The notes below the pieces were generated by a model. It did not search any database and was not told where the DNA came from. It worked only from the letters and a program-made list of their open reading frames with translations. A program made the translations under genes and the position numbers. From Methanobacterium sp. UBA176 (lineage in GTDB: Archaea; Methanobacteriota; Methanobacteria; Methanobacteriales; Methanobacteriaceae): a DNA stretch of 16,222 bases. Where the stretch lies: NCBI GenBank assembly GCA_002505765.1, contig DAVZ01000021.1, positions 1 to 16,222 of the forward strand. The letters are read 5' to 3'. Position 1 is the first letter of the stretch. Each line of letters starts with the position of its first letter. Positions 1 to 6,421 of the stretch are shown one piece after another.

Positions 1-19
1 GAAATATTGATTCCAACAT

Positions 20-64
20 GTGAAAATCAGAGATTTTTCACTGTGAAAAATTGAAAATTTTTCA
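20..64. repeat. Two adjacent AT-rich hairpins
   Basis: Two inverted repeats sit side by side. The first pairs GTGAAAATC (20-28) with GATTTTTCAC (32-41), with one bulged base. The second pairs TGAAAAATT (44-52) with AATTTTTCA (56-64) perfectly around a 3-base loop. They lie beyond the 3' end of the minus-strand gene that stops at 128, so they could form part of its transcript end. Archaeal termination depends mainly on U-tracts, so a terminator role is inference. Confidence 0.45.
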
Positions 65-127
65 ACACCAGTTAACCTTACAGTCCCAAAAAATGGAAAT
101 TGTTAAATATAATATCCCATTTATTGT

Positions 128-646
128 CTATTGATTCATAAGTATCCTGAAAGGCAAAATACCCTGTAGAAAAAGGAAATCTTCTATCTTTTCATCAAAT
201 AAGAATAAATTATTTAATTCATTTGAAACGAATTTTGTAGAATCTCCAATTTTAAGGTTTTCCAATATTTTATAAACTTGTACACTATCTTGATCATTTA
301 TTTGTCCTTTCGTTGCTTTAAAGTTTAAACCATTAGCAAAAAACTTATTTGAAGGCCAATTATGAGTTAATACAGCGCATTTTGATATTCTAATTTCCCA
401 ACCATCATCACTCGAAAAAAATAAATTAAACATATCTCTCCTATCTATTCGGAGATCACAGATACCTTTGATAATAATATCGTTACCTATATTTATTTTA
501 ATATCATCAATATCATATTCCTTGTTTGGATACTTAATTTTTCCATTTATCCCTGTAAATTCTAAAACTTTCGTCTTTTGGCAGTCTATTTCTGTTTTAG
601 TTAAATTTAGGTCTGGTATTCCAATTGATGTAATCCAATTAAGCAG
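128..646 (-). CDS. Hypothetical protein without a canonical start codon
   Basis: The product is not recognised. From the internal ATG at 433 the frame encodes 101 aa. The same frame stays open upstream for more than 70 codons, to a TAA at 655-653, and that stretch reads like normal soluble protein with mixed charged and hydrophobic residues. No in-frame ATG, GTG or TTG occurs there. A purine-rich GGGGGAG (662-656) sits 9 nt before an in-frame CTG (646-644), which gives 172 aa. An ATT at 652 is the other option. The gene lies about 35 bp downstream of the ribonuclease HIII gene on the same strand and is probably co-transcribed with it. Either translation starts at CTG, or the true 5' end was lost, or the real start is ATG 433. 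The coding call is fairly firm, the start is not, and no function can be given. Confidence 0.55.
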   Translation of the reverse strand: MLNWITSIGIPDLNLTKTEIDCQKTKVLEFTGINGKIKYPNKEYDIDDIKINIGNDIIIKGICDLRIDRRDMFNLFFSSDDGWEIRISKCAVLTHNWPSNKFFANGLNFKATKGQINDQDSVQVYKILENLKIGDSTKFVSNELNNLFLFDEKIEDFLFLQGILPFRILMNQ

Positions 647-681
647 TTGAATTTACTCCCCCAATTAATATAGTTATTAAA

Positions 682-1522
682 TTATTTAGTTAAAGCTGCA
701 TTTACATTTTTAAAATGGAGTTTAGCCACTAAAGGCAATATTTCAGGATCTATATCTTCAGGTTTAGATTTACGAAGATCAATGTCATATTTACTATTTA
801 CTTTATCAACTTCTTTTTCAAATAAATATTTGGCAATAATACTAGCCGCAGCTACGGGTATTTCCGATTCTCCGCCCGTTTTTTGAATTATTTCCAGATT
901 AGTTTTATCAACATTTTCAAGTCTGTATTCAGTCTTTTCAAAATCAAATTTATCAATTACAACTTTAGCCCTTTGAAACTCAATTTGATCTAATGTTTCT
1001 TTAATAACCGCGGAATGAGCCCATGCCATCAACTCATTAAGGTTCTTTCCTTCGTTTTTAAACTCATTATATAATTTATTGTAAGTCTTAGGAATTAAAC
1101 GCCTTGAACTTCTGACAAAGCTCATGTTAATTAGAATATCTGCTAATTTCATTATTTGAGATTTTTTTATAGTTTTACTATCACGAATTCCTAATTTTCT
1201 TAGTTCCATTATTTTATTAGGAGATAATGCAGTAGCAACTACAATCAATGGTCCAAACCATTCTCCCTTACCAGTCTCATCTGAACCTAAGATATAGTCA
1301 TATTTTTCATCTTTTTTTAAAATAGATTCTATAATTCGTTTAGATGCATCAGTATCATTATGTACAATTTTTCCGGACTTATATACTACTATACTTATAT
1401 TATCTTCCTTAATTCTTAAAAGTTCATATTCACTTTTTACTGGTTCCTTTTTTAAGATTCTTTGCTAAGATTATTCCTTTTAATTTTTGAAGTTCATTGA
1501 TATCTATAGTTACAGAGCCCAT
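682..1522 (-). CDS. rnhC: Ribonuclease HIII, with a 1-nt frameshift near the N-terminus
   Basis: RNase HIII cleaves the RNA strand of RNA-DNA hybrids in the cytoplasm, with divalent metal ions. The longest uninterrupted ATG/TTG frame (1248-682, 188 aa) begins inside the catalytic core. Reading upstream in frame restores GSDETGKGEWFGP, the RNase HII/HIII signature with catalytic D81 and E82. It is followed by LGIRDSK, then VVIDKFDF (D190), then PVAAASIIAK, and finally AKLHFKN, which resembles the HIII C-terminus. The N-terminal part from ATG 1522 encodes a TBP-like domain in another frame. The two frames meet at an A6 run (minus strand, 1453-1448), where removing one A gives a single 279-aa protein of usual family length. 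The extra A may be a sequencing error, a real mutation, or a transcriptional slippage site. The gene is divergent from the PIN-domain gene and upstream of the hypothetical gene ending at 128. Family identity is strong; HIII rather than HII is inferred from the TBP-like N-terminus and the C-terminal motif. Confidence 0.85.
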
Positions 1523-1559
1523 AATGTTTATATTAGATAGCAAATACATATATTTTTTT
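1523..1559. promoter_or_regulatory. Divergent interleaved promoters for rnhC and the PIN gene
   Basis: The 37 bp between the two divergent ATG codons hold two TATA-like elements. TTTATATTA (1527-1535) is centred about 29 bp before the plus-strand ATG at 1560. AAAATATATG on the minus strand (about 1556-1547) is centred about 28 bp before the minus-strand ATG at 1522. That is the archaeal TATA-to-start distance, so both transcripts would begin at or very near their start codons, without Shine-Dalgarno leaders. Each TATA box lies between the other box and the other gene, so TBP could hardly occupy both at once. Positions are seen; mutual exclusion is inference. Confidence 0.5.
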
Positions 1560-2408
1560 ATGTCAGGTATTAATTTAACTTTTAGTATTGGCTCTGGGTA
1601 TAATGATTCAGATTTTGTTTCTTTTTTAGAAAAATGCGATTTTAAAGAGCATGAAACTACTGATGAACATCAAAAATGGGTTTTTAGAGGATTAGATTTG
1701 ATAATAATAAGATTTGATAAAAAAATTCTCATACAAGGTAAAGAACATGATAAAAGTCTTAAATTTATAAGAGAACTTTGGGATCAATTTCAAGAAAAGT
1801 TAGTATCTGATCCAAAAAATGCTGAAAAACTTGCTAAACTGTTTAAAATCGCACATAATAAATTATTTTGTATGAAATGTAAATCCCCATCGATGCTTAT
1901 TAAGGGAGAAATAAAAGAACTAGACATTGCTTTCAAAATGGAATGTGGACATATAAATGATATGCAACCTCCTCTATTCATGCTTACAAGTAGAATACTT
2001 CCAGATATTAACATTTTAATTAGCGGAAATCTTTCTCGATGTATAGATCTAGGATACTTTAAAGGATTTGAAGTAGTAATACCTGATTTTATAATGGGTG
2101 CACTTGACTATCTTGGAGACAGTAAAAAGGCCGGAGCTACTAATGAAATAGGAAGGTTACAAGAGTTAGCAGAGATAAATAAGATAACAGTCTTTAAATG
2201 TGTTGATGGAATAGAGATGCCTGATAAAAATGAATTTGATCATGTAGAAGATGATAAGATATTAGAAATAGCTAATCTTACTAATTCTATCCTATTAACA
2301 GGAGATATGGTTTTAAAAGGTAAGGCTAGTTTAGAAAAACGACCTACAATTTATATTCATCCCGAAGATAGTAAAAAGATAAAAATAGTTCATGAAACGC
2401 GTACATAA
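1560..2408 (+). CDS. PIN-domain protein with zinc site and TBP-like N-terminal domain
   Basis: The 282-aa product has three parts. Residues 1-75 contain alternating strands and helices (RGLDLIIIRF, KKILIQGKEHDKSLKFIREL), which resemble the TBP-like substrate-binding domain found at the N-terminus of RNase HIII. Residues 104-131 carry C104-x2-C107 and C129-x-H131, a likely zinc knuckle. Residues 147-255 look like a PIN nuclease: LPDINILI (D149), E196, the VEDDKIL acidic pair (231-232) and LLTGDMVL (D249). PIN domains are metal-dependent RNases or nicking nucleases, so the protein probably binds and cuts RNA or a hybrid. The frame can be extended back to TTG 1497, but that would run into rnhC. 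ATG 1560 is chosen because a TATA box lies 29 bp upstream. The Mrr-like gene follows 69 bp downstream on the same strand. The PIN call is fairly sure; the domain fusion and its substrate are inferred. Confidence 0.75.
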   Translation: MSGINLTFSIGSGYNDSDFVSFLEKCDFKEHETTDEHQKWVFRGLDLIIIRFDKKILIQGKEHDKSLKFIRELWDQFQEKLVSDPKNAEKLAKLFKIAHNKLFCMKCKSPSMLIKGEIKELDIAFKMECGHINDMQPPLFMLTSRILPDINILISGNLSRCIDLGYFKGFEVVIPDFIMGALDYLGDSKKAGATNEIGRLQELAEINKITVFKCVDGIEMPDKNEFDHVEDDKILEIANLTNSILLTGDMVLKGKASLEKRPTIYIHPEDSKKIKIVHETRT

Positions 2409-2477
2409 TTTAAACATAAAAAACACATAATACATTAATACTGATTATTTTCTGGAGATTGAAATATAGGTGTTTTG

Positions 2478-3428
2478 ATGCCAAGAAAAGGTAGAGGAAC
2501 TGAATTAGTGCTAAAAGAACTTGAAAGTCTAAGTTTAAAAGATCAAGCTAAAATTAAATCGCCAGATTATATCTATGATGTTGTTACAGGCAAAGACAGA
2601 GAAGTAGATGTTTCAATAAGGATCAAAATTGGCACACATGAATTTTTGACAATTATAGAGTGTAGAGATAGAAAAGGAAATGAAGATGTTACATGGATTG
2701 AACAGATAGTCACTAAAACAAAAAATCTTCAAGCTAATAAGGTCATAGCTGTTTCCACTTCAGGTTTTACTGATGGAGCAAAAAAATTAGCTGCACATGA
2801 GAATGTTATTTTAAGAACTCTTAGAGACTTTAAAGCTGATGAAGCAATTGACTGGCTAGATAGCCTTATATTAAGAGAATCAAAATGGAACATGCTTCAC
2901 ATGGGTATCAACTGTATAAATGTAGAATTAGATGATCCAACTAAGAAAGAATTTGGAAAAATAGAAATAAAAGATTTTGATCCCCTTGAAAAAAATATTA
3001 AAGTCGCTTCCTCTGGTGAATATGTTAATTTTGAGGATATAATAAACAGTGTAAATAAAGAAAATAATAATTTTTTATTTGATGATATAAATGATAATGA
3101 ACCGCCTGTAATAAAAAAAGCATTGCTAAAATTTGATTTAGATAATAAGCATCTCATTGAAATTGAAGACAAAACATTCTACATAGATACAATAGCTATT
3201 GAATGTGAATGTTGGATAGAAGCAAAAAAAATACCCTTTAAAAAAGCTTTAAAGTATGAAGAAAATGAAAAATCAGTTTTAGATAATGTCAATTACGAAT
3301 TTTTAACTACAGATGGAAAAAAAGTATTTTTCACTATAGCAAAAGACCATAATGCCAGTACCGTATTTTTTAAGGGTCATTATAAAGATCCAAAAAATAA
3401 TAAAATTCAAAGAACTACTTCGTTATAG
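2478..3428 (+). CDS. Mrr-like PD-(D/E)xK restriction endonuclease-family protein
   Basis: The 316-aa protein has a Mrr_cat-like nuclease fold in its N-terminal half. The core reads REVDVSIRI (D44), then TIIECRDRKGNEDVTWIEQ (E61, with Arg at the usual Lys position 63, and E76), then KVIAVSTSGFTDGAKKLA, a typical Mrr alpha/beta segment, then VILRTLRDF. The ECRDR...DVTWIEQ string is, as I recall, usual in one branch of this family, so the Arg need not mean loss of activity. Residues 150-316 are an unrecognised beta-rich, acidic region that may choose the substrate. ATG 2478 is preferred over the adjacent TTG 2475, since AGGTG (2468-2472) lies 5 nt upstream. The gene follows the PIN gene by 69 bp and could share its transcript. 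Proteins of this fold act in restriction of foreign DNA or in repair. No methyltransferase lies in the window, so a classical restriction-modification pair is not shown. Confidence 0.75.
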   Translation: MPRKGRGTELVLKELESLSLKDQAKIKSPDYIYDVVTGKDREVDVSIRIKIGTHEFLTIIECRDRKGNEDVTWIEQIVTKTKNLQANKVIAVSTSGFTDGAKKLAAHENVILRTLRDFKADEAIDWLDSLILRESKWNMLHMGINCINVELDDPTKKEFGKIEIKDFDPLEKNIKVASSGEYVNFEDIINSVNKENNNFLFDDINDNEPPVIKKALLKFDLDNKHLIEIEDKTFYIDTIAIECECWIEAKKIPFKKALKYEENEKSVLDNVNYEFLTTDGKKVFFTIAKDHNASTVFFKGHYKDPKNNKIQRTTSL

Positions 3429-3442
3429 TCCTCTATTACGCA
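3425..3442 (+). repeat. 18-bp direct repeat, left copy
   Basis: ATAGTCCTCTATTACGCA occurs here and again, identically, at 5440-5457. This copy overlaps the stop codon of the Mrr-like gene (TAG, 3426-3428). The two copies bracket about 2 kb that is mostly broken genes, as expected of an attachment site or a recombination footprint. No integrase is present between them. Confidence 0.7.
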
Positions 3443-3535
3443 GTGAATTAAAAACATAAATCTAGCAGTTAAATAATAGAAAAAATGAATTAAAAAATGA
3501 TTAAATTTATTTTTATTTATTTCTATGAAATCGCT

Positions 3536-3748
3536 TTAATCATGTCCTATAGCGATACATTCCCAGGGTTGAGCTTCAGTATCAATAGTGGCGAACAAAT
3601 CTTTCTCTACATCCTGAAATAAATCCTCAAAACTGAATTTTAAATCTTCAGATTTTTTAACAGGATATATTCTGCCTCTTGCACTTTTAACAATTATATC
3701 GCCCTCTCTACTTATGCCCACTACTATTTGCTTTATTTCTTTTGCCAT
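3536..3748 (-). CDS. Small hypothetical protein, 70 aa
   Basis: The product starting MAKEIKQIVVGI is not recognised. It is acidic and soluble, with a likely small beta-sheet (IVVGISREGDIIVKSARGRI) followed by an amphipathic acidic helix and a C-terminal DTEAQPWECIAIGHD. A longer frame reaches ATG 3829. ATG 3748 is preferred because GGGAG lies about 10 nt upstream and the extra 27 residues look unrelated. It is convergent with the Mrr-like gene, with a T-rich stretch (about 3500-3525) between them that could end the plus-strand transcript. It is the only gene between the two 18-bp repeats with no visible damage. Confidence 0.6.
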   Translation of the reverse strand: MAKEIKQIVVGISREGDIIVKSARGRIYPVKKSEDLKFSFEDLFQDVEKDLFATIDTEAQPWECIAIGHD

Positions 3749-3990
3749 ATTAATCAACTCCCTTAATTTGTTTTTTTTTACTGATTCATTAATTGGTAAG
3801 AATATCTCTAAAACTAAAATATTATTCAATCTAATTATATTTTAGATCAATTATAAGTGTATTATTATTTTTCAATTATGATGTAACGGCCATGTTAGCT
3901 AAAATTGTTTGGTTTAAAAAAATATATTTTGACATATATTAGCAGTTATTGACGAGAGATCTATCTGGAATCATTTCCAGTAACTAATAC
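3749..3990. other. Intergenic region with one short hairpin
   Basis: This stretch separates the small minus-strand gene from the DUF7000-like pseudogene. It is AT-rich and has no coding frame that I can support. A perfect 6-bp hairpin, CTGGAA (3965-3970) with TTCCAG (3975-3980), lies just before the pseudogene. Confidence 0.4.
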
Positions 3991-4290
3991 TTGAATAATA
4001 GAAAACGGTTAGAAAAGGGTTACAAACAGGAGGTACGTAAGGACTTATGAAGTATATAACGGGCTTAAGACAGCGTTTTAAAAGTAAATACCCTGAATAT
4101 TACGTATCTGGCAGTATTTATTATGGATACATGGATATAACCTATTGTTCCCCTTCCCGGAAATTAAACGCCGAAAATTAAAAATAGCAATAGTTTTATT
4201 CATGAAACGTTCAAATTTGAAGTCTGGTTAGCTGGATCTAATAAAAAGTTCAAAATAATACTGGAATTGTTTAAAGAAAGCAGTTATTAA
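3991..4290 (+). pseudogene. DUF7000-like gene, decayed by frameshifts
   Basis: Joined across frames, the sequence reads RKRLEKG, then LMKYITGLRQRFKSKYPEYY, VSGSIYYGYMDITY, FPEIKRRKLKIAIV, and IHETFKFEVWLAG followed by LFKESSY. This matches my memory of the DUF7000 family (uncharacterised, about 150 aa, in bacteria and methanogens). At least three single-base deletions disturb it: before the ATG at 4047, in the C/T run near 4149-4155, and in the T run near 4193-4200. It then meets a TAA at 4288, and the family's C-terminal part is absent or unrecognisable. The ATG at 4047 follows a GGAGG at about 4029-4033, but that start is internal to the family alignment. No function is known. The family call is from memory and the decay is seen directly. 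Confidence 0.6.
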
Positions 4291-4364
4291 TGCCGCATCC
4301 CATCTAATGTAATGGTATTTATTACATTTTAAAGTATATTTTTGTTGATTCTACAGATTTTAGA

Positions 4365-4372
4365 TTTATATA
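4365..4372 (+). promoter_or_regulatory. Consensus archaeal TATA box upstream of the 4503 pseudogene
   Basis: TTTATATA matches the archaeal box A exactly, with purine-rich sequence before it. Initiation would be expected near 4395, giving a leader of about 105 nt before the ATG at 4503. The leader contains a 6-bp hairpin (TGAAAT with ATTTCA). The promoter seems intact although its gene is interrupted. Confidence 0.5.
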
Positions 4373-4502
4373 CCTTAACAGAGCATGAACAGGTACATTG
4401 AGATTTATTAATGAAATGTTGAGAATTTCATACCTAATCTTAATAAAAAGTACTAAAAAGTTATTATTAGTTTCATCATACAAATTATTTGAGGTGAAAA
4501 AC

Positions 4503-4760
4503 ATGATTTTTGTCCTTGGACAGCTAAAAGTGGAGAGTTATGATAAATGGAAGTCAGTTTTCGATTAATATGCTGATCTTCCAGGTGAGCAGGATGTTAA
4601 AACAGCACAAGTATTTTGTAACTCGGACATTACAAAAGAGATATTGATTCTTTATGAATGGGATGATTTAGACCGAGCCTGGGATTCTTTTAAATCACCA
4701 GAAAACCAAAAAAAAGGGGAAATAAGCCGGACTTCAGGCAAACCAGAAACTTTGTTTTAA
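4503..4760 (+). pseudogene. Dimeric alpha/beta-barrel (ABM-like) protein with one nonsense codon
   Basis: An 85-aa frame from ATG 4503 to TAA 4758 is broken only by TAA at codon 22 (4566-4568), in the context VFD*YADL, where GAA to TAA is the simplest cause. The reading MIFVLGQLKVESYDKWKSVF, then ILILYEWDDLDRAWDSFKS, then GKPETLF matches small stand-alone proteins of the dimeric alpha/beta-barrel type related to antibiotic biosynthesis monooxygenases. Their substrates are mostly unknown. An excellent GAGGTG (4491-4496) lies 6 nt before the ATG, and a consensus TATA box is at 4365, so expression signals survive. The stop is TAA, so pyrrolysine read-through of TAG does not explain it. A sequencing error or a recent mutation is likely. 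Confidence 0.65.
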
Positions 4761-4884
4761 GAAAAAAGAACTTCCTTTTTAACCCAGCAAAGTACTGCCA
4801 AATCAATTTCATGTTCAATACATCTTAACAAGATATGTAGAGTTCTTCACATGGAGCTTATCATTTGCATATCCTTTATAAGAG

Positions 4885-5375
4885 TTACTGGATATTGAAT
4901 TTTATATTATTAATACTTATATCTTTCCAAATCTTTTTGATTCCCTGAAATAACATAAAGTCCTTAATTTCTGATGGTAATTGTTCATCCTGCCATTTTC
5001 TTTCTTAATCCACTGATTTACCTGCATTTTCTACAGCTTTCAAAGCATACCACGCTGCTCCCAGCGAATGATTAGCCCTATGAGAGGTTGCAATGGCATG
5101 TCCAACTGAGCGAGCCACAGCAACTGCAATCTCGTCTGAAAATTCTCTTGCTACTACATGTGCAGCTAAAGAAGCTTTTTGTTTCCCTACTGAAGCTTTT
5201 CCCTGCATCCAATCACAAGCCACATTCGGCACATTTATCATTCATTCATCTATTTTTTCGCCGAAAAGATGCAGTACATGTTCTAAACAGTCACAAGCCA
5301 ATTAAATTAACTGATAGTGCTGTTCCTCTTTGAGAGGCTTGCTCCGATGATCTCTAATAAATCGTTATCTCGTAT
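4885..5375 (-). pseudogene. Imm5-like putative immunity protein with four in-frame stops
   Basis: On the minus strand one frame reads DHRSKPLKEEQHYQLI, LACDCLEHVLHLFGEKIDE, CDWMQGKASVGKQKASLAAH, VAVARSVGHAIATSHRANHS, LGAAWYALKAVENAGKSVD and ERKWQDEQLPSEIKD. This matches the putative immunity protein (Imm5-like) family of about 150 aa. Stops lie in frame at 5365-5367 (TAA), 5302-5304 (TAA), 5242-5244 (TGA) and 5005-5007 (TAA). A purine-rich GGGGGGGAG (about 5389-5381) sits just before an ATA at 5375 that may be a mutated ATG. A small shift near 5353 may also separate the first residues from the rest. The 78-aa piece 5241-5005 alone could be translated but lacks the family's N-terminus. Because TAA and TGA are mixed, stop-codon recoding is unlikely and decay is the better explanation. 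Confidence 0.7.
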
Positions 5376-5439
5376 TAATCTCCCCCCCTCGTGATTAAGT
5401 TTTAACATTTTTACATAGACTGCGACCATATGGCTTGAA

Positions 5440-5457
5440 ATAGTCCTCTATTACGCA
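5440..5457 (+). repeat. 18-bp direct repeat, right copy
   Basis: Identical to 3425-3442 and in the same orientation. It lies between the Imm5-like pseudogene and the 3' end of the DUF308 gene. The next bases diverge from those after the left copy, so the shared block is bounded at 18 bp. Confidence 0.7.
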
Positions 5458-5491
5458 TAAAAAATAATTAAAAATAAGAAAAGATTTCGTC

Positions 5492-5968
5492 CTAGTCTTT
5501 TTGGAATAACATCAATATTCCGATAAGTATAAGCCATAAACCAATTAATGCGCCTAAAACCCTGGGATCTACAATGAGATTTCCCACGATTATATAGATT
5601 AAACCTATGACTATGGCTATGACACCATTCCATCTACCGTCGCCGGTTTTCGTGAATATGCCCATAATACCTGAAATTATCAGAAATATTCCTACAATCC
5701 AGACTATGGCGCCTAATAACAAGCTGAATAATCCTGGATTAATTATAAATCCTAAACCTAGTAAAAATGCAATAACACCCAGAATCAGCTCCAGAATCCC
5801 CAGGTTTGCATTTTCATCCATTTCCTTTAATCCGTTTATTAAAAGACCGATACTCAGGATTAACACTATTAATCCAGTAACTACAGTTAGTGGAATCACA
5901 CCTAATAGTGGAAATATCAAAACAAATAGACCTAAAATAATAAAAACCCATGCATTACCTTTTTCCAT
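5492..5968 (-). CDS. DUF308 (HdeD-like) membrane protein, copy 1
   Basis: This 158-aa protein is almost entirely membrane-spanning, with about six hydrophobic segments and few charges. It starts MEKGNAWVFIILGLFVLIFP and holds the DUF308 pattern of repeated two-helix units with Gly/Pro turns (FPLLGVIPLTVVTGL, LGLGFIINPGLFSLLLG, VIGLIYIIVGNLIVDP). DUF308/HdeD proteins are inner-membrane proteins. HdeD in Escherichia coli is linked to acid resistance, but the archaeal role is unknown. ATG 5968 is chosen over TTG 5983 because GGAGAG lies 7 nt upstream. It has the same length as the paralogue at 13034-13510 and an alike plan, with the C-termini both ending in an LFQ-D motif. No operon partner is visible. 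Confidence 0.8.
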   Translation of the reverse strand: MEKGNAWVFIILGLFVLIFPLLGVIPLTVVTGLIVLILSIGLLINGLKEMDENANLGILELILGVIAFLLGLGFIINPGLFSLLLGAIVWIVGIFLIISGIMGIFTKTGDGRWNGVIAIVIGLIYIIVGNLIVDPRVLGALIGLWLILIGILMLFQKD

Positions 5969-5983
5969 ATATCTTCTCTCCAA

Positions 5984-6421
5984 TAATTTATCCTAATTAG
6001 TATATAATATGCTGTTTTTAATTAATAATTTTTTTCCAAAGCAATCCTAAAAATATCATAATAATAAATATTTATTGAATAAAATGCCAAAAGTGATTCT
6101 CAAAAAGAAGAGCCCTTACAAGGAGCACGAAAAAAAGAAGCTCAAATAGAAAAACAAAATCAGCCGTTAAAATTGGCTATATTTGTTAGGATGATTAAAA
6201 ATTTGTTATAAAAGAATAGTATAATCGCATTATCTAATTAATCATTTAAAATTAGGTATTTGGCTAAAAATGTTTCCTTAACACAGTAAAACAGTTATAT
6301 ATTTAAAAAATCTTAGTTTCTTTCTTTTGAAACCCAAAAATTCTAATAATTTAGCGGTGAATCATAAATTATTTCAATTTTAAAATTCAAGTATATGTAG
6401 ATACTTTATTTGGGGAATTAG
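5984..6421. other. Intergenic region with a possible decayed small ORF
   Basis: Most of these 440 bp show nothing firm. A 21-codon frame from ATG 6084 to TAG 6147 encodes a very basic peptide (MPKVILKKKSPYKEHEKKKL), and another frame continues in like style (TKSAVKIGYIC) before stops, so it may be the relic of a gene. No Shine-Dalgarno site precedes it. The promoter of the zinc-ribbon gene lies at the right end. Confidence 0.35.
6295..6302 (+). promoter_or_regulatory. TATA box for the zinc-ribbon gene
   Basis: TTATATAT followed by TTAAAAAA is a good archaeal TATA match. Initiation near 6325 would give a leader of about 95 nt before ATG 6422. It is the best match in the upstream region; a weaker TATA-like stretch lies near 6393. 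Confidence 0.35.

Noticed and set aside
468..650. 60-aa plus-strand frame
   Set aside because: It is antisense to the open upstream part of the minus-strand gene at 128-646 and is only a shadow of it.
5005..5304. Overlapping 70- and 81-aa plus-strand frames
   Set aside because: They are antisense to the Imm5-like pseudogene, whose minus-strand reading has clear family motifs.
4503..5375. Stop-codon recoding (selenocysteine or pyrrolysine) for the interrupted genes
   Set aside because: The stops are a mix of TAA and TGA, no SECIS-like hairpin is evident, and TAG is not involved. Decay or sequencing error is simpler.
3425..5457. CRISPR-like array based on the 18-bp repeat
   Set aside because: There are only two copies, 2 kb apart, with no regular spacing and no cas genes.
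5607..5996. 129-aa plus-strand frame opposite the DUF308 gene
   Set aside because: It is rich in Pro/Asn/Ile as expected of the antisense of a hydrophobic gene. The minus strand has the ribosome site and the family motifs.
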